Assembly: GCF_000740775.1 (NCBI RefSeq) | Contig: NZ_JFGS01000003.1 | Coordinates: 272,385 to 336,384, forward strand | Direction of reading: 5' to 3' | DNA length: 64,000 nt | From: Haematobacter missouriensis | Lineage (GTDB): Bacteria > Pseudomonadota > Alphaproteobacteria > Rhodobacterales > Rhodobacteraceae | In this document: piece by piece, positions 45,827 to 54,854 of the stretch | How positions within the stretch are numbered: position 1 is the stretch's first letter | How the letters are laid out: each line of letters opens with the position of its first letter | Made by a program: the position numbers and the translations under genes | Notes under the pieces: generated by a model | What the model saw: only the letters and a program-made list of their open reading frames with translations | The model's database searches: none | Told to the model about the DNA's origin: nothing

Positions 45827-46253
45827 TATCCGCAATATCGACGAATTTGCCGTCGGTGACCGGGTGTCGGTGAGCAAAACTGTGACCGAGGCCGACGGCG
45901 CCATGTATATAGCCGCGACAGGGGATTTCGGTCCTGTCCATGTCGACGAAGGCTATGCCTCCACCACGCGGTTTGGCGAAAGACTGGCGCCGGGAATTCT
46001 CGTCGCCGGTATCTGCACCTCGATCCTGACAGCAGAACTGGTGGGCACGGTGGGTGTGTCGATCCGGGACTGCTTCTGGTTTACCGGAGCTGTCCGGTAT
46101 GGGGACACGCTGACCTACGAAATCTGGCTTTCTGCCATCGACACCGACAACCGCACCGTCGACTGGCAGGCATCGGCCACAAACGAAGACGGCGTCGAGG
46201 TGCTCCGCGCCGACGCCACCCTGAAATTCCCCAGAAGGAAAGTCGTATCATGA
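45819..46253 (+). CDS. MaoC-like (R)-specific enoyl-CoA hydratase
   Basis: A 144-residue MaoC protein with the normal catalytic pattern TGDFGPVHVDEGYA (Asp and His kept) and GILVAGICTSILTAEL. It hydrates the enoyl-CoA produced by the neighbouring dehydrogenase. The ATG at 45819 overlaps the previous gene by 8 bp. With its altered neighbour it probably forms a two-gene hydratase, as in many (S)/(R)-hydratase pairs. Confidence 0.86.
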   Translation: MYDIRNIDEFAVGDRVSVSKTVTEADGAMYIAATGDFGPVHVDEGYASTTRFGERLAPGILVAGICTSILTAELVGTVGVSIRDCFWFTGAVRYGDTLTYEIWLSAIDTDNRTVDWQASATNEDGVEVLRADATLKFPRRKVVS

Positions 46254-47179
46254 TCACGGGCAAGGATCTGGGCGGTATCACCGTCGCGACCGTTCTCCCC
46301 TTTCACGAGGATGGTGCTATCGACTGGGCCGGTTACGAGAATGTACTGGCTCATTGTGCCTGCCCCGACACGACCGATTGTGTCTTCGTGAACGGTCATG
46401 CCGGCGAGGCAACGGCACTGACGGAGGCGGAGCGGGCTGAGGTGATCCGCCGCACACGCGATCACATAGGCAAGGACCGCCCGCTCCTCGCGGGGGTGGT
46501 TCCGACGGGCTATCCCGAAGCACGCGCCCAGGCAGAAGCCGCACGTGAGGCGGGGGCCGACGTGGCGGTTATCTTCCCGGCCGAGGCTTTGGGCGGTGGC
46601 AATGCCAGCACGGCGGCGGGCATCCGTTTCATGGAAAAACTGGCGGATGATCTGGATGACATGCCGCTCTCAGTGTTCCAGTTTCCAATTGCCTCGGGCT
46701 TCGGCTTCTCCACCGATGTGTTGGCCAGGATGGCGGAGATTCCGCAGGTCGTGGCGATCAAGGAAGGCTCGGCCACCATTCTCGCCTATGATGAGAACCG
46801 TCGCGCGATCAAGGCAGTCGCCCCGGATGTTGCGGTCTTGCCGTCGAATTTCCATTTTTTCTTCGCGCAGCTCGCGGTCGGCGGAGACGGCATCCTGTCG
46901 GGGCTGGCCAGTCTGGTACCGGGACTGCTTGCCGACCTGTGGAAGGCGTCGCAAGCGCAGGATCTGGCCGCCATGCGCGAAGCCAATGAACGGCTCTATC
47001 CAGTCGTGCGCGCGATCTATGGCCCGGCGCCAGTCGTAGACATGCACACCCGGATGAAGGACGGGCTACGGCTGATGGGGGTCATCGGTAATTCGGCGCC
47101 CCGTCTGCCCCTGCTGCCGCAATCGATCGAAGTGGTCGAGGGTGTGCGCGACGCCCTCGTCTCTGCACGGGTCCTGTGA
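46250..47179 (+). CDS. DapA-superfamily lyase, divergent subfamily, copy 1
   Basis: A 309-residue (beta/alpha)8 barrel of the dihydrodipicolinate synthase / N-acetylneuraminate lyase superfamily. The Schiff-base Lys is in VVAIKEGSA. The motif GTTGES of DapA reads NGHAGEA, and the catalytic Tyr-Asn (YNxP) is Phe-Gln (VFQFPIASG), so the usual proton-relay Thr and Tyr are gone. Chemistry may therefore be another aldol-type cleavage. The start overlaps the MaoC stop by four bases (ATGA). Confidence 0.85.
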   Translation: MITGKDLGGITVATVLPFHEDGAIDWAGYENVLAHCACPDTTDCVFVNGHAGEATALTEAERAEVIRRTRDHIGKDRPLLAGVVPTGYPEARAQAEAAREAGADVAVIFPAEALGGGNASTAAGIRFMEKLADDLDDMPLSVFQFPIASGFGFSTDVLARMAEIPQVVAIKEGSATILAYDENRRAIKAVAPDVAVLPSNFHFFFAQLAVGGDGILSGLASLVPGLLADLWKASQAQDLAAMREANERLYPVVRAIYGPAPVVDMHTRMKDGLRLMGVIGNSAPRLPLLPQSIEVVEGVRDALVSARVL

Positions 47180-48084
47180 TGAACGGTGGCCTTTACGCAG
47201 CGACGATCTGTCCAATGAGACCGGATGGGGCGATCGACATCGCCGCGCTTGAGGCGCATTTCGCCGCTGTGCTCAGCACGCCGGGACAGGATGGCTTGCT
47301 GCTGAATGGCCATGCCGGCGAAGGCATCTTCCTGTCGCAAGCCGAGCAAGTGCAGAACATCCGTACCGCGCGCACCGTTGGGCCAACGTCCCGCATTCTG
47401 GCTGCGGTCAGTGCCGAATCGACTGCACAGGCCACATCGGATGCGCAGGCGGCGCTTGGCGCTGGGGCCGATGCGATCATGGTCTTTGCGCCTTTCTCAT
47501 GGGCGCTTGGCGTTGATCCTCGCGCAGTGGTGGCTCATCATCGCGCCATCGCCGACACGACGGGCGCCCCCATCTATCTGTTTCAGGGCGCTGTCGGACG
47601 GCTACATTATGCGCCCGACATACTCAGGACGCTGCTGGAGATCGAAACGGTCACGGGTATCAAGGAGGGCAGCTGGGAGGTTAAGGCCTATGAAACCACG
47701 CGGCGCGTCACTAAGGGCATGCGCCCGGATGTCGCGGTCATGGCTTCGGGCGACGAACATCTGTTCGCCTGTTTCCAGATTGGCAGTGATGGCAGCGCTG
47801 TCAGCCTTTCTGCCGTAGTGCCGGATCTGATCGTTACACTGGATCAGGCTGTTCGCAGCGGCGATTCCGCCCGCGCGCTGCGGATCCACAGCGTGCTGTT
47901 CGATTTTGCAGCGCTTGTATATGCGGCACCCGGCCATCTGGCCGCTGCGCGGCTCAAGGCCTGTCTGGCAGCGCTCGGTCGTATTCCGCACGACGCCTGT
48001 CGGGCGCCGACCCCGCCAATTCCATCCGCCGAACGTGCCGCCCTGATGGCTGCGCTGCGCCCCTGCCTGGAGCTTGTCCTGTGA
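47179..48084 (+). CDS. DapA-superfamily lyase, divergent subfamily, copy 2
   Basis: A 301-residue relative of copy 1: it shares NGHAGEG at the same place, Schiff-base Lys in VTGIKEGSWE and Phe-Gln (YLFQGAVG) in place of Tyr-Asn. The two are about 30% alike by eye and may form a hetero-oligomer. The ATG at 47179 overlaps the stop of copy 1 by one base; a GTG one codon upstream is possible. The 3' end overlaps the next gene by four. Confidence 0.82.
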   Translation: MNGGLYAATICPMRPDGAIDIAALEAHFAAVLSTPGQDGLLLNGHAGEGIFLSQAEQVQNIRTARTVGPTSRILAAVSAESTAQATSDAQAALGAGADAIMVFAPFSWALGVDPRAVVAHHRAIADTTGAPIYLFQGAVGRLHYAPDILRTLLEIETVTGIKEGSWEVKAYETTRRVTKGMRPDVAVMASGDEHLFACFQIGSDGSAVSLSAVVPDLIVTLDQAVRSGDSARALRIHSVLFDFAALVYAAPGHLAAARLKACLAALGRIPHDACRAPTPPIPSAERAALMAALRPCLELVL

Positions 48085-48368
48085 CCTCACTGCAATCCCA
48101 TATCGTCTTTGTCGATATCGACCCTGAACACGAAGACGCCTTTAACGACTGGTATGATAACGTTCATCTGCCACAGATCCTGAACTGTCCGGGCTGGCTG
48201 GCTGGACATCGCGAAAAATGCCTTGAGGGTGGTGCCCGCCACGTCGCAATCTACACAATCACTGGCCCCGAGGTCTATGAAACCCCCGAGTTCAACGCTA
48301 TCAAAGGTTTTGGGCCATTCGCCGATAAGGTCCGCAATTTTCACCGGGTCCGTCTGACACGCAGTTGA
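48081..48368 (+). CDS. Small dimeric alpha/beta-barrel protein (DUF4286/EthD-like)
   Basis: A 95-residue protein with the ferredoxin-like pattern of small monooxygenase-fold proteins: VDIDPEHEDAFNDWYDNVHL (3-4 motif of DxxxxxxxNxWYxxxHLP) and a central PGWLAGHR strand. Members of this group are often decarbonylases, lactonases or isomerases, or unknown. GTG start at 48081 in the stop of the previous gene. Role in the pathway is unclear. Confidence 0.72.
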   Translation: MTSLQSHIVFVDIDPEHEDAFNDWYDNVHLPQILNCPGWLAGHREKCLEGGARHVAIYTITGPEVYETPEFNAIKGFGPFADKVRNFHRVRLTRS

Positions 48369-49318
48369 TGGCGGTGCAGATCAGGGAACGCGTCCGGAAC
48401 ATGCTGAACCTGCGACAGCTTGAAATCCTGCGTGCGGTCGTGCAGTTCCGTACCACGGTCGCTGCCGCCGAGGCGCTCGGCATGTCCCAGCCGTCGATCT
48501 CGAACACGATCCGCCATATAGAGACCATTCTCGGATTTCCGCTGTTCGAGCGCCAGTCGAACCGGCTGATGCCGACCGAGGAGGCGCTCATCCTGCTTGA
48601 AGAATCCGAACCTTTGTTCCTTCTTCGGGATGCGGTGAACCAGCGCGCCAACGATTTGCGGATGGGGCGCATCGGCCGGATCCGCATTGCTTCGACCGCC
48701 GAGATTTCCGAGGCGGTTCTACCTCGTGTTATTGCGGATTATGCGAATCAATATCCGCAAATCCAGATTTCGCTGGAAACCCGGCCGCTGGACAGCGTTT
48801 TGCAGGTTGTTGAAAACGGGCTGTCGGATGTGGCTTTCGTTATTTCCGCCTATGATCGGCAGGCTCTCGACTTTGAACTGATCGCCGAGCTGCGCGCCGT
48901 CTGCATCTGTCCTTCGGATAATCCGCTCGCTGCGCTAGAGGTCGTAACGCCGCGTGATCTGGAGGGGCACCCGTTGATCGGGCCGCGAACCGCGAACCGC
49001 GTGGGCATGATGATCGCCGACAGTTTTCACGAATGCGGTATGGATTACCGTCCTGCCATCGAGACACGCTTCATGAATGCAGCCGCGCGCATCGTGGCGG
49101 AGGGGTGGGGTGTCGCGGTGGTTGATGAACTATCCGCCCATACCGCCTTGCGGCCGCATCTCACGGTGCGTCCCTTCCAGTCCAAGTTGCGCTTCAATCT
49201 TGTCGCGGCGACGCTGAAGACCAAGGCGCTGTCGCGCCAGACGCGTCGGCTTATCAAGGCTTTCCATGATCGGGTTGAGACGCAGCTCGACGAGATGCAC
49301 ACAGCGTCTGCACCCTAG
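48368..49318 (+). CDS. LysR-family transcriptional regulator
   Basis: A 316-residue regulator. The HTH is at residues 13-75 (LNLRQLEILRAVVQFRTTVA, then SQPSISNTIRHIE) and the effector domain follows to residue 305. The ATG at 48368 overlaps the previous stop by one base; an ATG at 48401 (MLNLRQLEIL) would give the usual LysR start. It closes the seven-gene run and probably controls it and the divergent aldolase/TRAP genes. The inverted repeats at 50246-50261 and 50298-50322 are candidate sites. Confidence 0.9.
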   Translation: MAVQIRERVRNMLNLRQLEILRAVVQFRTTVAAAEALGMSQPSISNTIRHIETILGFPLFERQSNRLMPTEEALILLEESEPLFLLRDAVNQRANDLRMGRIGRIRIASTAEISEAVLPRVIADYANQYPQIQISLETRPLDSVLQVVENGLSDVAFVISAYDRQALDFELIAELRAVCICPSDNPLAALEVVTPRDLEGHPLIGPRTANRVGMMIADSFHECGMDYRPAIETRFMNAAARIVAEGWGVAVVDELSAHTALRPHLTVRPFQSKLRFNLVAATLKTKALSRQTRRLIKAFHDRVETQLDEMHTASAP

Positions 49319-49476
49319 CCGGATGCTGAACAGTTCTGAAGCGTCATGCCTATGTGCCGGAAATCGGAAAATCGGCGCGGAAACGCCCGGGGGTGTATAG
49401 AACTCCGGCTGGATTTCGTCCGATGGCAAACGATTTCCGCTTCAACACATGTCAGAAAGCCTTTTTCAGTATCCTG

Positions 49477-50220
49477 TTAGTTACAGAATCTGCCAATCGC
49501 GGTCGCTCCACCCTCAATCATGAGGTTGGTGTCGTTGGTGGCCACGATCCACGTCGCATCGGGCGCATGACTTTTGACCAGATGCGGAGGCAATCCCATA
49601 ACGCCGAAATCCTTGCCATGATGCGCCGCCGCCTGTGCGACCCGGTGAAACGCGGCGCGCATGTCGGTATGATCGGGTTGTCCTCGCAGGCCCAACCCAT
49701 CCGCAAGATCGTTGGTCCCGATCACCAGCAGGTCGATCCCCTCCACCGCCGCGATCTCGGGTGCCGCCTCAAGCCCGGCTGCGCTTTCGATCATGGCCGC
49801 GATGATGACATTGCGACCAGCATCTTCGCAGAACTTCACGGCCGGCAGGAGCGCATAGTCGAGCGCGGGTAGGGGGGCAGGCAGGCTACGTTTACCAAGA
49901 GGCGCAAAGCGACAGGCTCGGACGATCCGGCGCGCGTCTTCGGCGCTGTCGACATGCGGCACGATGAGGCCGCTTGCACCGCAATCCAATACGCGCGCGA
50001 GATCGGCGGAAGCTGGTCCGCTTACCCGACCCCAGACGGGATAACCCGCCGCGATACCGGAGGCTGCGATTTGGCCTAGTGCATCCATCCCCAGCGGCCC
50101 GTGTTCCATATCCACGAGACAAAAATCGAATCCAGCACCGCGTGCGAGCAGCACAGCCTCAGCGCGTCCAAGCAGACAAAAAGCGATACCAAGATGCTTA
50201 TTTTTAGTGCAATCGGTCAT
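49477..50220 (-). CDS. HpcH/HpaI-type class II aldolase
   Basis: A 247-residue PEP-mutase-fold aldolase. The metal- and substrate-binding segments are FDFCLVDMEHGPLG (Asp/Glu), GLIVPHVDSAEDAR and MIESAAGLE (metal Glu), with VIGTNDLADGLGL near the C terminus. HpcH-type enzymes cleave 2-oxo-4-hydroxy acids to pyruvate (or glyoxylate) and an aldehyde. It is convergent with LysR (158 bp apart) and divergent from a TRAP transporter. Probable step: final cleavage of the pathway intermediate. Confidence 0.88.
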   Translation of the reverse strand: MTDCTKNKHLGIAFCLLGRAEAVLLARGAGFDFCLVDMEHGPLGMDALGQIAASGIAAGYPVWGRVSGPASADLARVLDCGASGLIVPHVDSAEDARRIVRACRFAPLGKRSLPAPLPALDYALLPAVKFCEDAGRNVIIAAMIESAAGLEAAPEIAAVEGIDLLVIGTNDLADGLGLRGQPDHTDMRAAFHRVAQAAAHHGKDFGVMGLPPHLVKSHAPDATWIVATNDTNLMIEGGATAIGRFCN

Positions 50221-50245
50221 TATCTGGTCACCTCGATCTGGCTTT

Positions 50246-50261
50246 GCTATCTGTGCATAGC
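50246..50261. promoter_or_regulatory. Inverted repeat GCTAT-N6-ATAGC in the aldolase/TRAP divergent region
   Basis: Perfect 5-bp arms, six bases apart, lie in the 198-bp gap between the aldolase start (50220) and the dctQ start (50419). The region would hold both promoters. It may be a LysR or GntR operator. Confidence 0.4.
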
Positions 50262-50297
50262 CGCTGATTGCCGGGATTATTGGTTGAATCGAGGCAG

Positions 50298-50322
50298 TAA
50301 ATAGTCGCTATCAGCCTATTTA
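50298..50322. promoter_or_regulatory. Inverted repeat TAAATAG-N11-CTATTTA
   Basis: Perfect 7-bp arms separated by 11 bases, the spacing often found in LysR-type sites, lie about 100 bp before dctQ. Candidate site for the LysR at 48368-49318. Confidence 0.45.
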
Positions 50323-50418
50323 TAGTCCTGTGTCTTCTGGAAAGCCCGTTTCCCAATAAACCTAGCCCGGCAAGAGCGCGAATGCGCCAGAAACCCCGAC
50401 AGGTCGAAGGAAGCACGG

Positions 50419-50976
50419 ATGGCACATCCATCTCTAACGGACATACCTATTACGACGCCTGCTGGGCTGCTGGTCAGGCTGGGCTGCGGCACGCTGTGGT
50501 TGCTGCGCCGCGTCGTCGACATCGCCGTACTGGCACTGTTGGCCTATATGGCCTCGGCGATCTTGGCGCAGGTCATAGGCCGCTATTTCTTCAACTATTC
50601 CATCGCGTGGACCGAAGAGACCGCTACTTTCGCGCAGGTCTGGCTGACGCTTTTGGAGGCCGGGGTCGCAATGCGATACAACCAGCATGTCGGCGTTGAC
50701 TTCCTGATCCTCAAGGCGCCCCTGCCAGTGCAGCGGCTGGTAAACGGCCTGGCTTTCCTGCTGGGGCTTTGGTTTCTTGCGGTGGTCGTCGTCGGATCGA
50801 TGGGGATGCTGTCCATCGGCATGATGGTCAAGTCGCCCGCCCTTCGCCTGTCGATGGCCATTCCCTATGCGGCGCTGCCGGTAGGGTTCAGCTATTTCCT
50901 GATCGAATTCGCCATTGCCATGCTTCCGCGCGTGCTGCGCCCGGGTCAGACAGCAACCGTGCGGCAGGAGGATTGA
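50419..50976 (+). CDS. dctQ: TRAP transporter small permease
   Basis: A 185-residue DctQ-family protein with four membrane segments and the typical first half FFNYSIAWTEETATFAQVWL. TRAP systems import organic acids by sodium or proton gradient with a periplasmic binding protein. RBS AGGAAG precedes the ATG. First gene of dctQ-dctM-dctP-hydantoinase; the large permease follows after 1 bp. Confidence 0.92.
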   Translation: MAHPSLTDIPITTPAGLLVRLGCGTLWLLRRVVDIAVLALLAYMASAILAQVIGRYFFNYSIAWTEETATFAQVWLTLLEAGVAMRYNQHVGVDFLILKAPLPVQRLVNGLAFLLGLWFLAVVVVGSMGMLSIGMMVKSPALRLSMAIPYAALPVGFSYFLIEFAIAMLPRVLRPGQTATVRQED

Positions 50977-50977
50977 T

Positions 50978-52258
50978 ATGGCCATCGCATTCTCCGGTTT
51001 TTTCCTCCTCCTGGTCTCTGGTATCCCGATTGTCCTCGCCCTCGGGATTGCCGGTCTGCTGGCGATCGAGCTGACAACCAGCGCGCCGGTGTCGATCATT
51101 GCGCAGCGTATCTATGGAGGCATCAGTTCTTTCACACTGATGGCGATACCGTTCTTCGTGGTTTCGGGCCTGCTGATGGAGGCCGGTGGTATTGCCCGCC
51201 GTTTTGTCGGACTGGCCGAGGCGCTGGTCGGTTGGATCACCGGCAGCCTATATATGGTCGCCATTGTGACCGGCACCGGCCTTGCGGCGATTTCGGGATC
51301 GGGCTCGGCCGACACCGCCGCCATAAGCGCCGTCATGGTCCCCGAGATGAAGAAGCGCCGCTACGACATAGATATGGCGGCTGCCGTCATCGCGGCGTCG
51401 GGTGCGCTCGCCTCGATCATCCCGCCGTCCATCGTGATGATCGTGATTGCAATCACTTCTAATCAGTCCATCGGAGCGATCTTTCTGGCGGGGGTGGTGC
51501 CGGGCGTCATGATAACGACTTTTCTGATGGCCGGCTGCTGGGTCTATTGCCGCAGCCAAGGCGAGATTTACCGGGATTCGCAGGCTTTCACGCTGGCCCG
51601 GCTCTGGCGCAGCTTCAAGGAGGCCGCGCCGGGATTGCTGGTCCCGGTCATCGTGGTAGGCGGCATCGTCGGGGGCGTATTCACCGCGACCGAGGCGGCC
51701 TGTGTCGCCCTGTTCGCCACGCTCGCCATCACCACTCTGATATATCGCGAGATTACGTTGCGCGATCTGCCGCGCATCGCGCTGCGCGCCATCAGCCTGT
51801 CGGCTACGGTTCTGATCATCGTAGCGACCGCCAGCATCTTCACTTGGGTCATCGCGACCGCCGGCGTCCCGGCTCTTCTGCGGGACTGGCTGACTGGCAT
51901 TACGCAGAGCCCGTGGGTGTTTCTACTGATCGTCAATCTGCTGCTGCTCGTCGTCGGCATGTTCATGGAAAGTATCTCTGCGGTGCTTATCCTGCTGCCG
52001 ATCCTTACTCCTATTGCGCACAGCTTCGGCATCGATCCCGTGCATTTTGGCATCATCGTTTCGCTGAACCTGTCTATCGGGCTGATCACCCCCCCTTACG
52101 GTATCTGCCTGTACGTCGCCGCCAGCGTCGCGGGGCGCCGGATTGAAGAGGTCACCCGGCGCGTATGGCTACCACTCGGTGCCATGCTGGTTGTACTGGC
52201 GCTTGTCACATATGTTCCGGCCGTCTCCTTGTGGCTGCCGAACGCTCTGATCCGATAA
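50978..52258 (+). CDS. dctM: TRAP transporter large permease
   Basis: A 426-residue integral membrane protein of the DctM family with about 12 segments. Conserved parts: LMAIPFFVVSGLLMEAGGI, AAISGSGSADTAAISAVM and SLNLSIGLITPPYG. The ATG at 50978 is one base after the dctQ stop, so the longer upstream frame is discarded. It forms the transport channel with dctQ. Confidence 0.95.
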   Translation: MAIAFSGFFLLLVSGIPIVLALGIAGLLAIELTTSAPVSIIAQRIYGGISSFTLMAIPFFVVSGLLMEAGGIARRFVGLAEALVGWITGSLYMVAIVTGTGLAAISGSGSADTAAISAVMVPEMKKRRYDIDMAAAVIAASGALASIIPPSIVMIVIAITSNQSIGAIFLAGVVPGVMITTFLMAGCWVYCRSQGEIYRDSQAFTLARLWRSFKEAAPGLLVPVIVVGGIVGGVFTATEAACVALFATLAITTLIYREITLRDLPRIALRAISLSATVLIIVATASIFTWVIATAGVPALLRDWLTGITQSPWVFLLIVNLLLLVVGMFMESISAVLILLPILTPIAHSFGIDPVHFGIIVSLNLSIGLITPPYGICLYVAASVAGRRIEEVTRRVWLPLGAMLVVLALVTYVPAVSLWLPNALIR

Positions 52259-52278
52259 CAAAACCAACAGGGAACAAG

Positions 52279-53235
52279 ATGAAAAAGATACTTGCTTCGG
52301 TGGCAGCGTTGGCGCTGCTGGCCGGTCCGCTGGCTGCTCAGGACTATACCTTCAAGATCGGCCATACCAATGCCGCAGCTGAGGTGCAGAACATGGGCCT
52401 CGAAAAGATGAAGGAGTTGCTTGAGTCCAAGACGGACGGCGCTGCGACACTGGAGATCTATCCTGGTGGTCAGCTTGGGGACGAGTCGCAGTTGATCGAG
52501 GGAGTGATGCTGGGCAGCGTCGACATGTCGATGACCTCAAATTCTCTGCTTTCGAACTACGTGGAGGATTACAAGGTTTTCGACATGCCCTTTCTGTTCC
52601 CGACGATCGCCGGGCTGGGTGAGAAGATCGACACCCACTGGGATATGATGGAGGCATCCGCCAATGCCGCGGGCCTGCAGCTGCTGGGAGTATACTCTTC
52701 GGGTGTTCGTCATCTGATGTCCAAGAAACCCATCGAGACGATCGGTGATCTGGCCGGGCTGAAAATCCGTACCATGCAGAATCCCGTGCATGTTGAGGCG
52801 TGGCGCTCCTACGGAGCAAATCCTACCCCGATGTCCTATAGCGAGCTCTATGGCGCCTTGCAGTCTGGCGTGGTGGATGGGGCAGAGGCTGCATCAACCG
52901 GTTACGATGGGATGAAGTTCTATGAGGTGGCACCCGATTTTGCTTTGATCGGCTGGCTGAACATGGCGGCCCCGGTGGTGATGCAGAAGGCGGCCTATGA
53001 TGCGCTGCCTGAAAACATCCGGACTGCGCTGATGGAATCTGGTCGCGAAGCTGCCGCTTGGGAGCGCACCTATGTGGAGGAGCAGGAGCAGCCGCTGATC
53101 GAAAGGTTCAGGGAAGCCGGTGTAAACATTACCCGACCCGACCCAGCCCCCTTCCGCGAAGCGTCCCGTCCGCTTTATGAAAGCCAGCTGACCACCGACG
53201 GTCAGAAGGCGCTGCTGAAGGCAATGACTGAGTAA
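52279..53235 (+). CDS. dctP: TRAP transporter periplasmic substrate-binding protein
   Basis: A 318-residue DctP protein with signal peptide (1-20, LLAGPLAAQ) and the family core GLKIRTMQNPVHVEAWRS and the SELYGALQSGVVDGAE motif, whose Arg in KIRTM normally clamps the ligand carboxylate. The ATG at 52279 follows AGGGAACAAG. It is close in sequence to the binding protein at 58516, suggesting duplicated transporters for related acids. It precedes the hydantoinase gene. Confidence 0.93.
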   Translation: MKKILASVAALALLAGPLAAQDYTFKIGHTNAAAEVQNMGLEKMKELLESKTDGAATLEIYPGGQLGDESQLIEGVMLGSVDMSMTSNSLLSNYVEDYKVFDMPFLFPTIAGLGEKIDTHWDMMEASANAAGLQLLGVYSSGVRHLMSKKPIETIGDLAGLKIRTMQNPVHVEAWRSYGANPTPMSYSELYGALQSGVVDGAEAASTGYDGMKFYEVAPDFALIGWLNMAAPVVMQKAAYDALPENIRTALMESGREAAAWERTYVEEQEQPLIERFREAGVNITRPDPAPFREASRPLYESQLTTDGQKALLKAMTE

Positions 53236-53290
53236 TGCGGCGCGGCGCCCCTCTCTGCGCCGGGGGCGCTGCACGACAAAGGAATTGGAT

Positions 53291-54700
53291 ATGCTCGATA
53301 CCGCGATCCGCAACGCGACGATCATCACAGCAGGTGACCGCTATACCGCTCAGATCGGGATAAAAAACGGTCGCATCACCGCGATCGCCGAAGACGTCGG
53401 CCCCGCGGCGGAGGAGATCGATGCCGCCGGCATGTGGGTCATGCCCGGGGGCATCGACGCCCATGTCCATTTGGAGCAGCCGCAAGGCGAGGACGTGGTC
53501 ATGGCGGATGGTTTCGAAAGCGGCACCCGCTCGGCGGCAGCGGGCGGCACGACCATGGTGATGCCTTTTGCACTCCAGCAGAAGGGCCAGTCCTTGCGTG
53601 AGGTCGTCGAGGCCTATCACGCAGCGGCGCGGGGCAAGTGTTACGTCGATTGTTCGTTTCACATCATCATCACTGACCCGACGCCCAGTGTTCTGGGCCA
53701 GGAACTGCCGGCGCTGGTCAAGGCAGGCTACACATCGTTCAAAGTCTTCATGACCTATGACGACATGGTTCTTAATGACGCGCAGCTTCTGGACGTGTTT
53801 GACGCTGCACGTCGTGAAAGGGCGATGGTGATGGTTCACGCCGAGGGGTATGACGCCATCCGCTACATGACCCGCAAGCTGGAGGAGGCGGGCCGCACCG
53901 CGCCGTATTACCATGCCGCCTCTCGCCCCGAGAGCGTCGAGCGAGAGGCGACGCACAGGGCCATCAGTCACGCTGAATTGACTGATGTTCCGATTATGAT
54001 CGTCCATGTCTCTGGCCGGGAACCGATGGAGCAGATCCAATGGGCCAAGCGGCGCGGGCGGAATGTCTATGCCGAAACCTGTCCGCAGTACATTGCGCTG
54101 ACCGCAGATGACCTTAAAGGTCTGAACATGGATTTCGAAGGGGCGAAGTATGTTTGCTCCCCACCCCCGCGCGATGCCGACAGTCAGACGGCGATCTGGG
54201 AAGGACTTCGAGACGGGACTTTCGACATCTTCTCCTCAGACCATTGCCCGTTTCGTTTTGAAGACCCGATGGGAAAGAGCCTTGAACGCGGGCGCACCTC
54301 GTTCCGCTGGGTGCCAAACGGTATTCCTGGAGTCGAAACGCGCCTGCCACTCCTATTTTCCGAGGGTATATCCAAGGGCCGCATCAGCGCGGAGCGATTT
54401 GTGGCCCTGACAGCGACGAACCCCGCAAGGTTGTTCGGAATGTATCCGCAGAAGGGAACCATCGCTATTGGCGCAGATGCCGATCTGACGCTGTGGGATC
54501 CAGCGCGGAAGATAACAATCAGTCAGTCGCTGATGCACCATGCCTGTGATTACACGCCCTATGAGGGGATGGTTGTGACGGGCTGGCCGGTACGAACGAT
54601 CCTGCGGGGCCGTACGATCATGCTGGATGGCGAGGTTACTGGTACACCGGCGGGGGCATATGTTGACCGCGGCATCAGCGGTGCGTTTGGCGGCGCCTGA
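53291..54700 (+). CDS. Dihydropyrimidinase / hydantoinase-type cyclic amidohydrolase
   Basis: A 469-residue binuclear-zinc amidohydrolase that opens cyclic amides (hydantoins, dihydropyrimidines). All metal motifs are complete: GIDAHVHLE (His pair), carbamylated Lys in FKVFMTYDD, VHAEG, VHVSGRE and SSDHCP (Asp). The ATG at 53291 has AAGGAATTGG just upstream. It ends the TRAP operon, so the imported solute may be a cyclic amide or an open ureido acid. D-hydantoinase versus dihydropyrimidinase cannot be settled by eye. Confidence 0.92.
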   Translation: MLDTAIRNATIITAGDRYTAQIGIKNGRITAIAEDVGPAAEEIDAAGMWVMPGGIDAHVHLEQPQGEDVVMADGFESGTRSAAAGGTTMVMPFALQQKGQSLREVVEAYHAAARGKCYVDCSFHIIITDPTPSVLGQELPALVKAGYTSFKVFMTYDDMVLNDAQLLDVFDAARRERAMVMVHAEGYDAIRYMTRKLEEAGRTAPYYHAASRPESVEREATHRAISHAELTDVPIMIVHVSGREPMEQIQWAKRRGRNVYAETCPQYIALTADDLKGLNMDFEGAKYVCSPPPRDADSQTAIWEGLRDGTFDIFSSDHCPFRFEDPMGKSLERGRTSFRWVPNGIPGVETRLPLLFSEGISKGRISAERFVALTATNPARLFGMYPQKGTIAIGADADLTLWDPARKITISQSLMHHACDYTPYEGMVVTGWPVRTILRGRTIMLDGEVTGTPAGAYVDRGISGAFGGA

Positions 54701-54744
54701 AAGGCTATTGCAGTATTCGTCACGCGGTCTTGCTTGGAGCGGAA

Positions 54745-54759
54745 GGCCGATATTCGGCC
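54745..54759. terminator. Hairpin between convergent hydantoinase and GntR genes
   Basis: GGCCGA-TAT-TCGGCC makes a 6-bp stem in the 154-bp gap between the two converging genes. No T-run follows on either strand, so its role as a terminator is tentative. Confidence 0.35.
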
Positions 54760-54854
54760 CGAAACGTGTCGGAACACTTTGTTTTCGGGTCGCTGGTGGC
54801 AATATGAGCCGGGTGGTGATTGCAGCGCAGGTTTGAAATATCGGCGGCAACCCG

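Noticed and set aside
54745..54759. Strong terminator between hydantoinase and GntR
   Set aside because: The stem is only 6 bp and lacks a T-run, so it is kept as a low-confidence hairpin only.
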